Assembly: GCF_016862575.1 (NCBI RefSeq)
Contig: NZ_BONF01000030.1
Span: forward strand, 1 to 64,000
From: Catellatospora bangladeshensis
Lineage (GTDB): Bacteria; Actinomycetota; Actinomycetes; Mycobacteriales; Micromonosporaceae
Direction: 5' to 3'
DNA: 64,000 nt
Made by a program: the position numbers and the translations under genes. This document shows, piece by piece, positions 1 through 10,826 of the stretch (positions are counted from its first letter, which is position 1; the number at the start of each line of letters is the position of its first letter). The notes below the pieces were generated by a model. It saw only the letters and a program-made list of their open reading frames with translations, had not been told where the DNA came from and did no database searches.

Positions 1-20
1 GGCGCAACCCCGTAAACGGA

Positions 21-1580
21 CTACAACCCCTCAGCAACCGAAGCAGCAATACGCAGCCACGCATCCTGGGACTCCTCGCTGAGGCGCGCGTAGTCGATCG
101 GTTCGCCGGAGTCGAGCATGCGCTCGTAGGGGGCGATGAGGACGGCTCGGGTGCGGGCGGCGAAGTGGCGTTCGATGGCGGGGATGTCGAGTTCGCGGCG
201 GCTCGGGGGGAGGCTGACGATGGTCACTGCCTGGCGTACGAGTCTGCTGCGGCCTGTCTGCTCCAGGTGGTCGAGCATGCGTGCGGCTGTCTCCGCGGAG
301 TCGTTTCTGGCCGACATGGTGACTACGAGCTGGTCTGTGGCGTCTATTGCCGCCTGCCAGTTCTCTGCTCGTACGTTGTTGCCGGTGTCGACCATGATCA
401 GTTTGTAGAAGCGGCTGACGACTTCGCGGATCTCGGCGAAGGCGTGGGCGGTCAGCATCTCGCCCGCTGTCGCTGATTCGTCGGAGGCCAGTACCTCGAA
501 CATGCCGTCGCCTTGTGCGCGGACGTACTGGGAGAGGTCGCCTACGCGGCTCTGGGCGCCCTGGAACTGGTGCAGGTCGCGGAGCAGGTCGCGGACGGTG
601 CGGGAGTGGAAGTCCTGCTGGGAACGCATGCCGAGGGTGCCCTGGGTCTCGTTGTTGTCCCAGGCGAGGACGTAGCCGCCGCGTTTGCGGCCGAAGGTCA
701 TGGCGAGCAGGAGGACGGCGACGGTCTTGCCGGCGCCGCCCTTGGGGTTGACGACGGTGATCTGGCGCAGGCCGCCGAAGTTGCGGCGGACCAGGTCGGT
801 GGCGCGGCGGACCTCCTGCTCGCGCTGGCCGGGGCTGAGGTTGACCAGGCCGAACGTGGTCTTGCGCAGCGCTGCCTGGATGCCCATGTGGGCGACGGGG
901 TCGGCGGGGCGCTGGGCGCGGCGGCGGGCGAACTCCTCGGCGGTGGGCAGGTAGACCTCGCCTGCGGCGGTGGGCTGCTGCGGGTTGCCGAACTGTGGTG
1001 CCTGCTGCGGGGTGGGGGTGGCCGGCATGGGAGGCAGCGGCGGGACGTGCGGGTTCTGCTGGGAGGCGACGGGCCATACGCCGGGGGCGGTCTGTGGCGG
1101 CGGCACGGCGGTGACGGGCGGGCGCTGCGGCGCGGGGGTGGCCGGCGGGGCCGGGACCGGCGGCAGGCCGCCCTGCTGGTCGGCGGGGCGCTGGGGCGGG
1201 GCCGGGATGGCGCCGCTCTGCGGGGCGGGGACCGGGGGCGCGGGGATCGGCGCGGAGCCGGTCTGCGGCAGCGGGATCGGGGCGCTGTGCGGCTGGACCG
1301 GCACGGCGGTCGGTGGCAGCGGCACGGGCACCGAGCTCTGGCCGCGTGGCGGCAGCGGCACGGGCATGGTGGCGGTCAGGTCGGCACCGCCCGCCACGGG
1401 CTGCGGCCCGGCCAGCGGGATGCCCGCCTGCGGGGCCGGCACCGCGATGGGCACCCCGGCCATCGGCTGGTCCGGGCGCGGGACGGGGGCGGACGCCCGG
1501 GTCCCCTGGCCGCGCGCGGCCGGCTTGCTGTCCTCGCCAGGGCCGCTGATCTCGTCCGGCGGCCACTCCCAGTCCGTCAT
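21..1580 (-). CDS. ParA/MinD-like ATPase with long proline-rich N-terminus
   Basis: The 519-residue protein has two parts. Residues 1 to about 205 are low complexity, rich in Pro, Ala, Val and Gln. The rest is a SIMIBI-class ATPase with the deviant Walker A KGGAGKT at residues 280-286, and a Walker B-like IMVDTGNN follows. The ATG at 1578-1580 has GGGGAGAGGG just upstream. Similar stand-alone proteins with a disordered head occur near type VII secretion genes and elsewhere in actinobacteria, but no ESX gene is visible here and there is no parB or parS nearby. A role in chromosome segregation is therefore not supported; positioning of a protein complex is a guess. The family assignment is firm, the substrate unknown. 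Confidence 0.85.
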   Translation of the reverse strand: MTDWEWPPDEISGPGEDSKPAARGQGTRASAPVPRPDQPMAGVPIAVPAPQAGIPLAGPQPVAGGADLTATMPVPLPPRGQSSVPVPLPPTAVPVQPHSAPIPLPQTGSAPIPAPPVPAPQSGAIPAPPQRPADQQGGLPPVPAPPATPAPQRPPVTAVPPPQTAPGVWPVASQQNPHVPPLPPMPATPTPQQAPQFGNPQQPTAAGEVYLPTAEEFARRRAQRPADPVAHMGIQAALRKTTFGLVNLSPGQREQEVRRATDLVRRNFGGLRQITVVNPKGGAGKTVAVLLLAMTFGRKRGGYVLAWDNNETQGTLGMRSQQDFHSRTVRDLLRDLHQFQGAQSRVGDLSQYVRAQGDGMFEVLASDESATAGEMLTAHAFAEIREVVSRFYKLIMVDTGNNVRAENWQAAIDATDQLVVTMSARNDSAETAARMLDHLEQTGRSRLVRQAVTIVSLPPSRRELDIPAIERHFAARTRAVLIAPYERMLDSGEPIDYARLSEESQDAWLRIAASVAEGL

Positions 1581-1697
1581 CGCCCTCTCCCCAGTGCGGT
1601 GTGCCCTGCAGCCTAGTCAGTGTGTACGAGCCGTGGCTCCTCCGCGATGGCCCGCTCTCGCTACGGCCGGCCGCGGCCGATCACGTTCCCGCAGGTG

Positions 1698-4071
<2,374 letters not shown>

Positions 4072-4083
4072 CCCGCTTCACTG

Positions 4084-4142
4084 CGTTGATCATGAACTTA
4101 TGGCACGGCTCGACGGCGTGTTCTGGCCGTAAGTTCATGATC
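4084..4142. repeat. Left inverted repeat, itself a hairpin
   Basis: Bases 4084-4121 match the reverse complement of 5166-5203 at 35 of 38 positions, so the AbiEi-like gene is enclosed by an inverted repeat. The left copy also folds on itself: GATCATGAACTTA at 4088-4100 pairs perfectly with TAAGTTCATGATC at 4130-4142. It lies just after purA and may double as its terminator, though there is no T-run. Confidence 0.8.
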
Positions 4143-4223
4143 GACGAGGGGGCCGCCGTGGTTGTCCACAGGGGTTGTCCACAGGGGTTGTGAGCGGGGG
4201 CGGCGCGGCGGAGGCTGGCGGCC

Positions 4224-5189
4224 GTGCTTGCTGTGCAACGACTGGCCGAGCGCCAGGACGGGCTGATCACCGCGGCCCAGTGCCGGGAGCTGAGACTGTC
4301 CGCAGCCACGGTGAAGGGGTTCATCCGGCAGGGTGTGTGGCGAGCGCTCAGCCGCGGCGTCTATCTGGTGGATGCCGATCTGCGGGGCGTGCCCGACTCA
4401 CCTCGGGCGCTGGTCCGGGCCGCGTTGCTGAGTTCCGGGCCGAACGCCGTCGCCGTGCTGGAGAGCGCGGCCGCCGTGCACGGCCTGCACGGATTGCGGC
4501 CGCAGACGCGGTTGCACGTCAGCCTGCCGGGCAAGCTGGCCGTGCCGCGCCGCCTCACTGAGGCGACGGTGGTGCCACACCAGCTCACGCTCGCGCCCGA
4601 GGACGTGATGGTCGTCGAAGGGATCGCGGTCACGACGCCGCTGCGTACCCTCGCTGATCTGCTTTTGCGGGTGGACCGCCTGGCCGCGGTATCGGTGCTC
4701 GACTCGGCGCTCCACCAGCGATTGATCACGGAGGAGGAGCTGGCGGAGTTGCCGCGCCTGATGCGCGGCCGCCGTGGCGCGGTGGTCGCGCGGACCTGGA
4801 TCGAGCAGGCGGACGGCCGCGCCGAATCGCCGTTGGAGACCAGGTCCCGGCTGCGCTGCACCGACGCCGGAGTGACTCCCGACGATCTTCAGGCGGAGAT
4901 CGTCGACGATGCCGGTCGGCTGCTGGCACGTGTCGACATGCTCTGGCGCGCCGCCCGGCTGATTGCGGAGGCCGACGGCGGCGAGGTCCACGACCGCCCC
5001 GAGGCGGTCTTCCGGGACCGCCAACGGCAGAACGACCTGACCAACGCCGGCTACCGCATCATCCGCTTCACCTGGCCCGACACCCTCGACCCAGCCACCA
5101 TCCCCCGCGTCGTCCGCCGCGCCCTGGCCCGGTCCGCTGGAGTCGATCAGGAAGCTCTGGACATGAAACACCGTCGACCCGTGCCATAA
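4224..5189 (+). CDS. AbiEi-like winged-helix / DUF559 nuclease-fold protein
   Basis: The 321-residue protein has an N-terminal winged-helix region of the AbiEi antitoxin kind (residues about 1-55: LAERQDGLITAAQCRELRLSAATVKGFIRQGVWRALSRGVY reads as this domain) and a C-terminal Vsr/DUF559-like region (residues about 230-300: DMLWRAARLIAEADGGEVHD, then GYRIIRFTWPD). Such proteins are common in actinobacteria, usually without an AbiEii toxin; none is adjacent here. GTG at 4224 has GGAGG nine bases upstream. The last codons lie inside the right arm of the flanking inverted repeat, so repeat and gene have moved or evolved together. Nuclease activity is not shown. Confidence 0.75.
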   Translation: MLAVQRLAERQDGLITAAQCRELRLSAATVKGFIRQGVWRALSRGVYLVDADLRGVPDSPRALVRAALLSSGPNAVAVLESAAAVHGLHGLRPQTRLHVSLPGKLAVPRRLTEATVVPHQLTLAPEDVMVVEGIAVTTPLRTLADLLLRVDRLAAVSVLDSALHQRLITEEELAELPRLMRGRRGAVVARTWIEQADGRAESPLETRSRLRCTDAGVTPDDLQAEIVDDAGRLLARVDMLWRAARLIAEADGGEVHDRPEAVFRDRQRQNDLTNAGYRIIRFTWPDTLDPATIPRVVRRALARSAGVDQEALDMKHRRPVP

Positions 5190-5203
5190 GTTCATGATCA
5201 ACG
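5166..5203. repeat. Right inverted repeat
   Basis: The reverse complement of this 38-base segment matches 4084-4121 with three mismatches. It overlaps the last eight codons of the AbiEi-like gene and ends about 20 bases before purD. Confidence 0.8.
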
Positions 5204-5222
5204 GGGAGGGTAGGGTGGGGGC

Positions 5223-6470
5223 GTGCGGGTACTGGTGGTCGGGAGTGGGGGGCGGGAGCACGCCCTGGTGCTGGGGTTGGTGCGGGATCCTGGGGTCGGC
5301 GCGGTGATTGCGGCGCCGGGGAATCCGGGGATTGCCGGGGTGGCGGCTGAGGTGCGGGATGTGGACATCCTGTCGCCGGAGGCGGTGGCGGCCCTGGCTG
5401 TTGAGGTTGAGGCCGATCTCGTGGTGGTGGGGCCGGAGGCGCCGCTGGTCGCGGGGGTCGCGGATGCGGTACGCGCGAAGGGTGTGCCCTGTTTCGGGCC
5501 GTCGGGCAGCGCGGCTCGGCTGGAGGGGTCCAAGGACTTCGCGAAGCAGGTCATGAACGCGGCGAAGGTGCCGACGGCACGGGCGTTCACGTGCACCACT
5601 CCGGAGGAGGCGGCACGGGCGCTGGACGCGTTCGGTGCGCCGTACGTGGTGAAGAACGACGGGCTCGCCGCGGGCAAGGGTGTCGTGGTGACCGACGACC
5701 GGGACGCCGCGCTGCGGCACGCCGCCGACTGCGGCCGGGTGGTGATCGAGGAGTACCTCGACGGGCCCGAGGTGTCGCTGTTCGTGGTGACGGACGGGGA
5801 GACGGCGCTGCCGCTGCTGCCCGCGCAGGACTTCAAGCGGATCGGCGACGGCGACAGCGGCCCGAACACCGGCGGCATGGGTGCGTACGCGCCGCTGCCG
5901 TGGGCGCCGCCGCAGCTGGTCGAGCACGTGATGGCGACGGTGGTGCACCCGACGCTGCAGGCGATGCGCGACGCGGGCAACCCGTTCGCGGGGCTGCTGT
6001 ACGTCGGCCTGGCGATCACCGCCGACGGCCCGAAGGTGATCGAGTTCAACGCGCGCTTCGGCGACCCGGAGACGCAGTCGGTGCTGTCGCTGCTGGAGAC
6101 GCCGCTGGGCGGGCTGCTGTACGCGGCCGCGACCGGCAAGCTGGCCGAGCACCCGGAGCTGCAGTGGGAGGACGCGTACTCGGTGACGGTGGTGCTGGCC
6201 AGCGCCGGCTACCCGGCGAGCGCGCGGACCGGCGACGAGATCACCGGGGCCGAGGGGCTGATCCACTCCGGCACGAAGCGGGACGCCGACGGGGTGCTGC
6301 GCTCGGCCGGCGGCCGGGTGCTGTGTGCCACCGCGAACGGGCGTGACCTGCACGCGGCGCGGGCGGCGGCGTACGAGCTGGTGTCGCACGTGGAGCTGGC
6401 CGGTTCGCAGCACCGCACGGACATCGCGCTGGCCGCCGAGGAAGGTCGCGTCGTCTCCCCCTGGCGCTGA
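5223..6470 (+). CDS. purD: Phosphoribosylamine-glycine ligase (GAR synthetase)
   Basis: PurD ligates glycine to 5-phosphoribosylamine with ATP, the second step of IMP synthesis. The 415-residue protein begins with the N-domain (VLVVGSGGREHAL), contains the ATP-grasp central domain (FSASSARLEGSK-like GPSGSAARLEGSKDFAK, YVVKNDGLAAGKGVVV, NTGGMGAYAPLP) and ends with VIEFNARFGDPETQ and the C-domain. GTG at 5223 is used; the purine-rich GGGGAGGGTAGGGTGGGGG precedes it. It is separated from purA only by the inverted-repeat unit, so purA and purD may once have been adjacent. Confidence 0.97.
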   Translation: MRVLVVGSGGREHALVLGLVRDPGVGAVIAAPGNPGIAGVAAEVRDVDILSPEAVAALAVEVEADLVVVGPEAPLVAGVADAVRAKGVPCFGPSGSAARLEGSKDFAKQVMNAAKVPTARAFTCTTPEEAARALDAFGAPYVVKNDGLAAGKGVVVTDDRDAALRHAADCGRVVIEEYLDGPEVSLFVVTDGETALPLLPAQDFKRIGDGDSGPNTGGMGAYAPLPWAPPQLVEHVMATVVHPTLQAMRDAGNPFAGLLYVGLAITADGPKVIEFNARFGDPETQSVLSLLETPLGGLLYAAATGKLAEHPELQWEDAYSVTVVLASAGYPASARTGDEITGAEGLIHSGTKRDADGVLRSAGGRVLCATANGRDLHAARAAAYELVSHVELAGSQHRTDIALAAEEGRVVSPWR

Positions 6471-6541
6471 CGCTCCGGCATCGGCCTCGCGCCGGGCCAC
6501 CAGTGCGAGCACGTCGTGAGGCGGCCGCTCCACCTGCGAGA

Positions 6542-6594
6542 CGTTAAGAAGGGCACCTTCTACAACGCATAGCGTTAAGAAGGTGCCCTTCCTT
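6542..6594. repeat. GTTAAGAAGG-family palindromic repeat
   Basis: AAGAAGGGCACCTTCT (from 6547) pairs with AGAAGGTGCCCTTCCTT (ending 6594), and GCGTTAAGAAGG is repeated in the middle. Related elements lie at 25178 and 41712. It sits between the convergent ends of purD and the acyl-CoA ligase and may serve as a terminator for both. Confidence 0.85.
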
Positions 6595-8154
6595 TCACAT
6601 TGGGTGGAGGAGGCGGGGGATCACCTTGCCGGTGGCGGTGCGGGGGAGTTCGGGCAGGAAGTGGACGTCGCGGGGGACGCTGAAGCGGGCCAGGTAGTGG
6701 CGGACGTACTCGCGGACCTCGTCGGCGTCTAGGGTCTGGCCGGGGTGCAGGACCAGGTAGGCGGCGAGGCGCTGGCCGTACTGGGCGTCGGGGACGCCGA
6801 CCACGGCGACCTCGCGTACCTGGGGTAGCTGGGCGAGCAGTTCCTCCAGGGGGCGGGGGAAGACGTTCTCGCCGCCGGAGACGACCATGTCGTCGGCGCG
6901 TCCGTCCACGTGGAGCAGGCCGTCCGCGTCGAGGTGGCCGAGGTCGCCGGTGCCGAGCAGGCCGCCGCGCAGGTCGGCCGCGGACGGGTCGCCGGGGCCG
7001 CGGGTGTACCCCTCGAACAGCATCTCGTTGCCGACGTGGATCTCGCCGATCTCGCCGCGGGCCACGGGGCGGCCGGTGGGGTCGAGGATCGCGATGCGGG
7101 TGCCGTGCGGCGGGCGGCCCGCGGTGCGGTGGTCGCGGCGCAGGTCGGCCGGGGTGGCGATGGACGCCCAGGACGCCTCGGTGGAGCCGTACAGGTTGTA
7201 CAGGCAGTCGCCCCAGGCGTTCATGAACAGGGTGGCCAGGCCGCCGGGCAGCGCCGAGCCGCTGACCGCGGTGATCCGGGGCGGCCGGGCGGGCACGGCG
7301 CCAGCCTCGACCAGGCGCTGCAGCATGACGGGCACGGCGAACAGGGCCGTGCACCCGTGCGTGTCGACGGCCTGCACGGTGGCCGTGGGCTCGAAGCGGC
7401 GCTGGAGCACCACGGTGGCGCGCATGGCCAGGGCGAGCTGGAGCGCCGCGTACCCCCAGGTGTGGAACAGCGGGGCGGAGATCAGGATGCGCTCGCCGAC
7501 GTGCAGCGGGATGCGGTCGATGATGGAGACGAGGGGGCCGAAGCCCTTCGGGGTGGGCCGCCGGGCGCCCTTGGGCGCGCCGGTGGTGCCGGAGGTGAGC
7601 ACGATGGTCCGCCCGGCCCGGTTCACCTCGTGCCGGCGCTGCTGCGGTGTCTCCGCGAGCAGCGCCTCTACCGAGGACTCGTCCAGGCGCTCGCAAGCGG
7701 CCGCGGCGGCGGTCGGCGCGAACTCCCGGTCGTGCAGGAGCAGGCGGAGTTGCTGCTGCTCGGCCACGGCGGCGAGCTGCGGAGCGGACAGGGCGGTGTT
7801 GACCAGGACCGCGTCCGCGCCCAGCAGCGAGCAGGCGACCATGGCCTCGACCAGGCCGGCGTGGTTGCGGCACATCAGGCCGACGCGTACGCCGGGACCG
7901 ACGCCCCGGGTCGCGCCGAGCGCCGTGGCCAGGCGCTGCGCCCGGCGCATGAGCTGGCGGTAGGTGATCGGGCCGCGGTGCTCGTCGATGATCGCGATCC
8001 GGTGCGGGTCGCGGGCCTCGGCGGCGCGCAGCTCGCCGGCGAGCGTGAAGCCCCACCGGCGCAGCGCGTTGAGCTGGTCGGCCACGCGGTTGGGGCTGCC
8101 CGGCTTGAGCAGCCCGCGGCGGGCGAGGGTGCGGACAATGAAGAGCAGGTCCAC
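6595..8154 (-). CDS. AMP-forming acyl-CoA ligase
   Basis: The 519-residue protein belongs to the ANL adenylating family. It has the P-loop TIVLTSGTTGAPKGARRP, the adenine motif LYNLYGSTEAS, GTGDLGHLDADGLLHVDGRADDMVVSGGENVFP, and a C-terminal TATGKVIPR with the catalytic lysine near the end. The likely substrate is a fatty acid or sterol side chain, because the neighbours are an acyl-CoA dehydrogenase, an SCP2 protein and a TetR regulator. GTG at 8152-8154 follows a GAGAGAGG stretch. A TTAC-N6-GTAA operator lies about 40 bases upstream, which suggests control by the TetR protein at 10012. Confidence 0.92.
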   Translation of the reverse strand: MDLLFIVRTLARRGLLKPGSPNRVADQLNALRRWGFTLAGELRAAEARDPHRIAIIDEHRGPITYRQLMRRAQRLATALGATRGVGPGVRVGLMCRNHAGLVEAMVACSLLGADAVLVNTALSAPQLAAVAEQQQLRLLLHDREFAPTAAAAACERLDESSVEALLAETPQQRRHEVNRAGRTIVLTSGTTGAPKGARRPTPKGFGPLVSIIDRIPLHVGERILISAPLFHTWGYAALQLALAMRATVVLQRRFEPTATVQAVDTHGCTALFAVPVMLQRLVEAGAVPARPPRITAVSGSALPGGLATLFMNAWGDCLYNLYGSTEASWASIATPADLRRDHRTAGRPPHGTRIAILDPTGRPVARGEIGEIHVGNEMLFEGYTRGPGDPSAADLRGGLLGTGDLGHLDADGLLHVDGRADDMVVSGGENVFPRPLEELLAQLPQVREVAVVGVPDAQYGQRLAAYLVLHPGQTLDADEVREYVRHYLARFSVPRDVHFLPELPRTATGKVIPRLLHPM

Positions 8155-8194
8155 GGGGTGAGCCTCTCTCTGTCAACGTCAGGTGTCCCGCATA

Positions 8195-8208
8195 TTACTC
8201 ATCGGTAA
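8195..8208. promoter_or_regulatory. TTAC-N6-GTAA operator at acyl-CoA ligase
   Basis: TTACTCATCGGTAA has the same half-sites and spacing as the sites at 9969 and 38147. It lies 41 bases upstream of the ligase start. Binding by the nearby TetR protein is inferred. Confidence 0.55.
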
Positions 8209-8220
8209 CCATGATGTGAA

Positions 8221-8253
8221 GACGGCGGCCCACCGTAAGGGTGGACCGCCGTC
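8221..8253 (-). terminator. Hairpin terminator after acyl-CoA dehydrogenase
   Basis: GACGGCGGCCCACC pairs with GGTGGACCGCCGTC (one mismatch) around a GTAAG loop. It lies 15 bases beyond the stop of the minus-strand dehydrogenase. There is no clear T-run, as is usual in high-GC actinobacteria. Confidence 0.75.
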
Positions 8254-8267
8254 GATGAGGTAACGGT

Positions 8268-9488
8268 TCAGCGCAGCGACGCGCCGGTGATCGCCCGTGC
8301 CACGACCAGCCGCTGGATCTCGCTGGTGCCCTCGAAGATGGTGTAGATCTTGGCGTCGCGGTACCACCGCTCCACCGGGTGCTCGCGCAGGTAGCCGGCG
8401 CCGCCGAGGATCTGCAGCGCCTTCTCGGTCACCGAGACCGCGACCTCGCCCGCCTTGAGCTTGGACATCGAGCCCTCGCCCGCGGTGAACGGCCGGTTGT
8501 TGCGGCCCATCCACGCCGCCCGGTAGACCAGCAGCCGGGCCGCGTCGATCTCCATCCGCATGTCGGCCAGCGCGAACGCGACCGCCTGGTTCTCCACGAT
8601 GGGCCGGCCGAACTGCACCCGCGTCTTCGCGTACTCCAGGGCGTACTCGTACGCCGCCCGCGCGATGCCCAGCGCCTGCGCGCCGACCGCAGGGCGGGAC
8701 AGCTCGAACGTGCGCATCGAGGCCTGCCCCGACGAGCGCTGCCCGGAGCGGGCCCGCGCCAGCCGCGCGTCCAGCGCGTCCTTGCCGCCCAGCAGGCAGC
8801 GGCCGGGCACGCGCACCTCGTCCAGGAACACGTCCGCGGTGTGCGAGGCCCGGATGCCGAGCTTGCGCAGCTTGCGGGCGGTGTGCAGGCCCGCGGTGCC
8901 GGGCGGCACGATGAACCCGGCCTGGCCGCGCGAGCCCAGCTCGGGGTCGACGACCGCCGTCACCACGTGCACGTTGGCGATGCCGCCGTTGGTGGCGTAC
9001 GCCTTCTGGCCGGTGAGCACCCACTCGTCGGTGGCCGCGTCGTACACCGCGCGGGTGCGCATGGCGCCCACGTCGGAGCCCGCCTCCGGCTCGGTCGAGC
9101 AGAACGCGGCGACCTTCGGGTCGTCCTTGGTGCCGAAGCACTGCGGCACCCACTCGGCCATCTGCTCCGGGGTGCCCGAGCCGAAGATGCCCGCGACCGC
9201 CAGCGAGGTGCCCATGATGGCCAGGCCGATGCCGGCGTCGCCCCAGAACAGCTCCTCGCTGGCGATGCACATGGACAGGCCGCTCGGATCCGCCCACAGG
9301 TTGGCCAGGAACTCGAAGTCGTAGAGGCCGATCTTGGCGGCCTCCTGGATGACGGGCCAGGGAGTCTCCTCCCGCTCGTCCCACTCCGCCGCGGCCGGGC
9401 GCACGACCTGCTCCGCGAAGCCGTGCACCCAGTCGCGCAGATCCCGCTGCTCCTCGTTGAGGTCGAGGGAGAACTCCAACGAGGACAT
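8268..9488 (-). CDS. Acyl-CoA dehydrogenase
   Basis: This FAD enzyme makes the first double bond in beta-oxidation. The 406-residue protein has the N-terminal helical domain, a central strand domain (FCSTEPEAGSDVGAMRTRA; KAYATNGGIANVHVV) and the C-terminal helical bundle (YALEYAKTRVQFGRPIVENQAVAFALADM; QILGGAGYLREHPVERWYRDAKIYTIFEGTSEIQRLVVAR as one continuous C-terminal signature). The gene begins two bases after the stop of the SCP2 gene, so the two are co-transcribed. Chain-length specificity cannot be read from the sequence. Confidence 0.95.
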   Translation of the reverse strand: MSSLEFSLDLNEEQRDLRDWVHGFAEQVVRPAAAEWDEREETPWPVIQEAAKIGLYDFEFLANLWADPSGLSMCIASEELFWGDAGIGLAIMGTSLAVAGIFGSGTPEQMAEWVPQCFGTKDDPKVAAFCSTEPEAGSDVGAMRTRAVYDAATDEWVLTGQKAYATNGGIANVHVVTAVVDPELGSRGQAGFIVPPGTAGLHTARKLRKLGIRASHTADVFLDEVRVPGRCLLGGKDALDARLARARSGQRSSGQASMRTFELSRPAVGAQALGIARAAYEYALEYAKTRVQFGRPIVENQAVAFALADMRMEIDAARLLVYRAAWMGRNNRPFTAGEGSMSKLKAGEVAVSVTEKALQILGGAGYLREHPVERWYRDAKIYTIFEGTSEIQRLVVARAITGASLR

Positions 9489-9490
9489 GA

Positions 9491-9943
9491 CTAGGCCTTC
9501 GGGATGTTGAACAGGTTCGCGATGTTGGCGGCCAGCGCCAGGTCGCCCTTGGCCTTCAGCTTGCCGGTCATGAACATCATCACCGGGTTGCCGTTGCCGG
9601 AGACGACCTTGAGGAAGTCGGCCGGGCCGACCGTGACGGCGAGCTTCGGCTCGTTGGCCGGCTTCTCCGACAGGGTGCAGGCGCCGTTGGCGATGACCAG
9701 CTCGTACGTGTCCGAGCCGCCGTCCGGGGCACCGGTGATGATCCAGTGGATCACCGCTTCGGTGTTGCCGGCGCGCTCCGGGCGGAACAGGCCGGGCATC
9801 CGGCGGAAGATCTCGTCCAGCACCTTGGTGCGCAGGTCGCCGCTGAGCACCTCGGTCAGCTGGGCGTCCGAGGCGTTCTTGACCAGCGACGCGAACTGCG
9901 CCGGGTCGAGCGAGCTGAAGTCGGACAGGTCGAGCTCGGCCAT
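9491..9943 (-). CDS. SCP2 sterol-binding domain protein
   Basis: A 150-residue single-domain SCP2-like protein, a hydrophobic-pocket fold that binds sterols or acyl chains. The C-terminal half (ADFLKVVSGNGNPVMMFMTGKLKAKGDLALAANIANLF) is characteristic. ATG at 9941-9943 is chosen because GGAGG lies just upstream and because the longer frame would run through the operator and the TetR promoter. It is first in a two-gene operon with the acyl-CoA dehydrogenase and is divergent from the TetR gene. Confidence 0.9.
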   Translation of the reverse strand: MAELDLSDFSSLDPAQFASLVKNASDAQLTEVLSGDLRTKVLDEIFRRMPGLFRPERAGNTEAVIHWIITGAPDGGSDTYELVIANGACTLSEKPANEPKLAVTVGPADFLKVVSGNGNPVMMFMTGKLKAKGDLALAANIANLFNIPKA

Positions 9944-9968
9944 GATGTCCTCCGTAATACCTGGAAAC

Positions 9969-9982
9969 TTACTCGTGCGTAA
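9969..9982. promoter_or_regulatory. TTAC-N6-GTAA operator in TetR/SCP2 divergon
   Basis: TTACTCGTGCGTAA lies between the divergent SCP2 gene and the TetR gene, 26 and 30 bases from their starts. This position is typical of TetR autoregulation. The same pattern recurs at 8195 and 38147. Confidence 0.65.
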
Positions 9983-10011
9983 CATTACGGCGGAGTAGGT
10001 AGGCTGGCAAG

Positions 10012-10692
10012 GTGCAGAGCAGTCCACTCACTCCAGGTGACCCCGCCGCGGCCCGTGCGGACGGCGGCCGGACCGGCCGGGTGCCGCGCGCGGAACGCGA
10101 GCAGCAGATGCTCGACGCCGCCGTGCTGGTCTTCTCCCGCCGCGGCTTCCACCACGCCAACATGGACGAGATCGCCGAACTCTCCGGCGTGTCCAAGCCG
10201 ATGGTGTACGCGTACCTCGGCACCAAGGAGGAACTCTTCATCGCCTGCCTGCGCCGCGAGTCGGCCCGCCTGGTCAGCGGCCTGGCCGCGGCGGCCGATC
10301 CCACTCTCCCTCCGGACCAGCAACTGTGGCGGGGACTCAAAGGTTTCTTCGAGTTCGTCGGCGCACACCGCGACGGCTGGTCCGTGCTCTACCGGCAGGC
10401 CCGCACGCAGCAGCCGTTCTCGGCCGAGATCAGCCGGATGCGGGAGGCCGTCGTCGAGGTGATCACCGATCGGCTGGACGGCGCGCTGCGCCAGGAGGGG
10501 CGGCAGGTCAAGCCGGACGATCTCACCGCGATGGCGCTGACCCTGGTCGGCGCGAGCGAGTCGCTGGCCGACTGGCTGGCCGACCACCCCGACGAGGATC
10601 CCGGCCGCACCGCCACCCGGCTCATGAACGCCGTCTGGCTCGGCGCCGACCAGCTCATGCGCGGCTCGACCTGGCGCCCGCCCACCCCCTGA
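10012..10692 (+). CDS. TetR-family regulator, probably of lipid genes
   Basis: The 226-residue protein has the TetR helix-turn-helix at about residues 28-72 (AAVLVFSRRGFHHANMDEIAELSGVSKPMVYAYLGTKEELF) and a C-terminal ligand domain. GTG at 10012 follows GTAGG. It is divergent from the SCP2/acyl-CoA dehydrogenase operon, with an inverted TTAC-N6-GTAA between them. Because the same site also appears upstream of the acyl-CoA ligase and in the fabG-thiolase divergon 28 kb away, it probably represses fatty acid or lipid oxidation genes and is released by an acyl-CoA. The ligand is inferred. Confidence 0.88.
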   Translation: MQSSPLTPGDPAAARADGGRTGRVPRAEREQQMLDAAVLVFSRRGFHHANMDEIAELSGVSKPMVYAYLGTKEELFIACLRRESARLVSGLAAAADPTLPPDQQLWRGLKGFFEFVGAHRDGWSVLYRQARTQQPFSAEISRMREAVVEVITDRLDGALRQEGRQVKPDDLTAMALTLVGASESLADWLADHPDEDPGRTATRLMNAVWLGADQLMRGSTWRPPTP

Positions 10693-10743
10693 CCGCGCCG
10701 CGGCCCGATCTTGCCCACCCGGGCGGAGACCCCGCCACGCAGG

Positions 10744-10796
10744 GAGCCGGCCCCAGGGGCACCGCACGGGGGAACGGCGCACACCGGGGCCGGCTC
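10744..10796. terminator. Bidirectional hairpin between convergent genes
   Basis: GAGCCGGCCCC at 10744-10754 pairs perfectly with GGGGCCGGCTC at 10786-10796 around a 31-base loop. It separates the convergent TetR and lipoprotein genes. Confidence 0.6.
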
Positions 10797-10826
10797 GGTC
10801 CACCGAACCCGCCGGGAGAGATGCGG

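Noticed and set aside
4224-5189. A complete AbiE toxin-antitoxin pair
   Set aside because: No AbiEii nucleotidyltransferase-like toxin is adjacent; the next genes on both sides are purA and purD.
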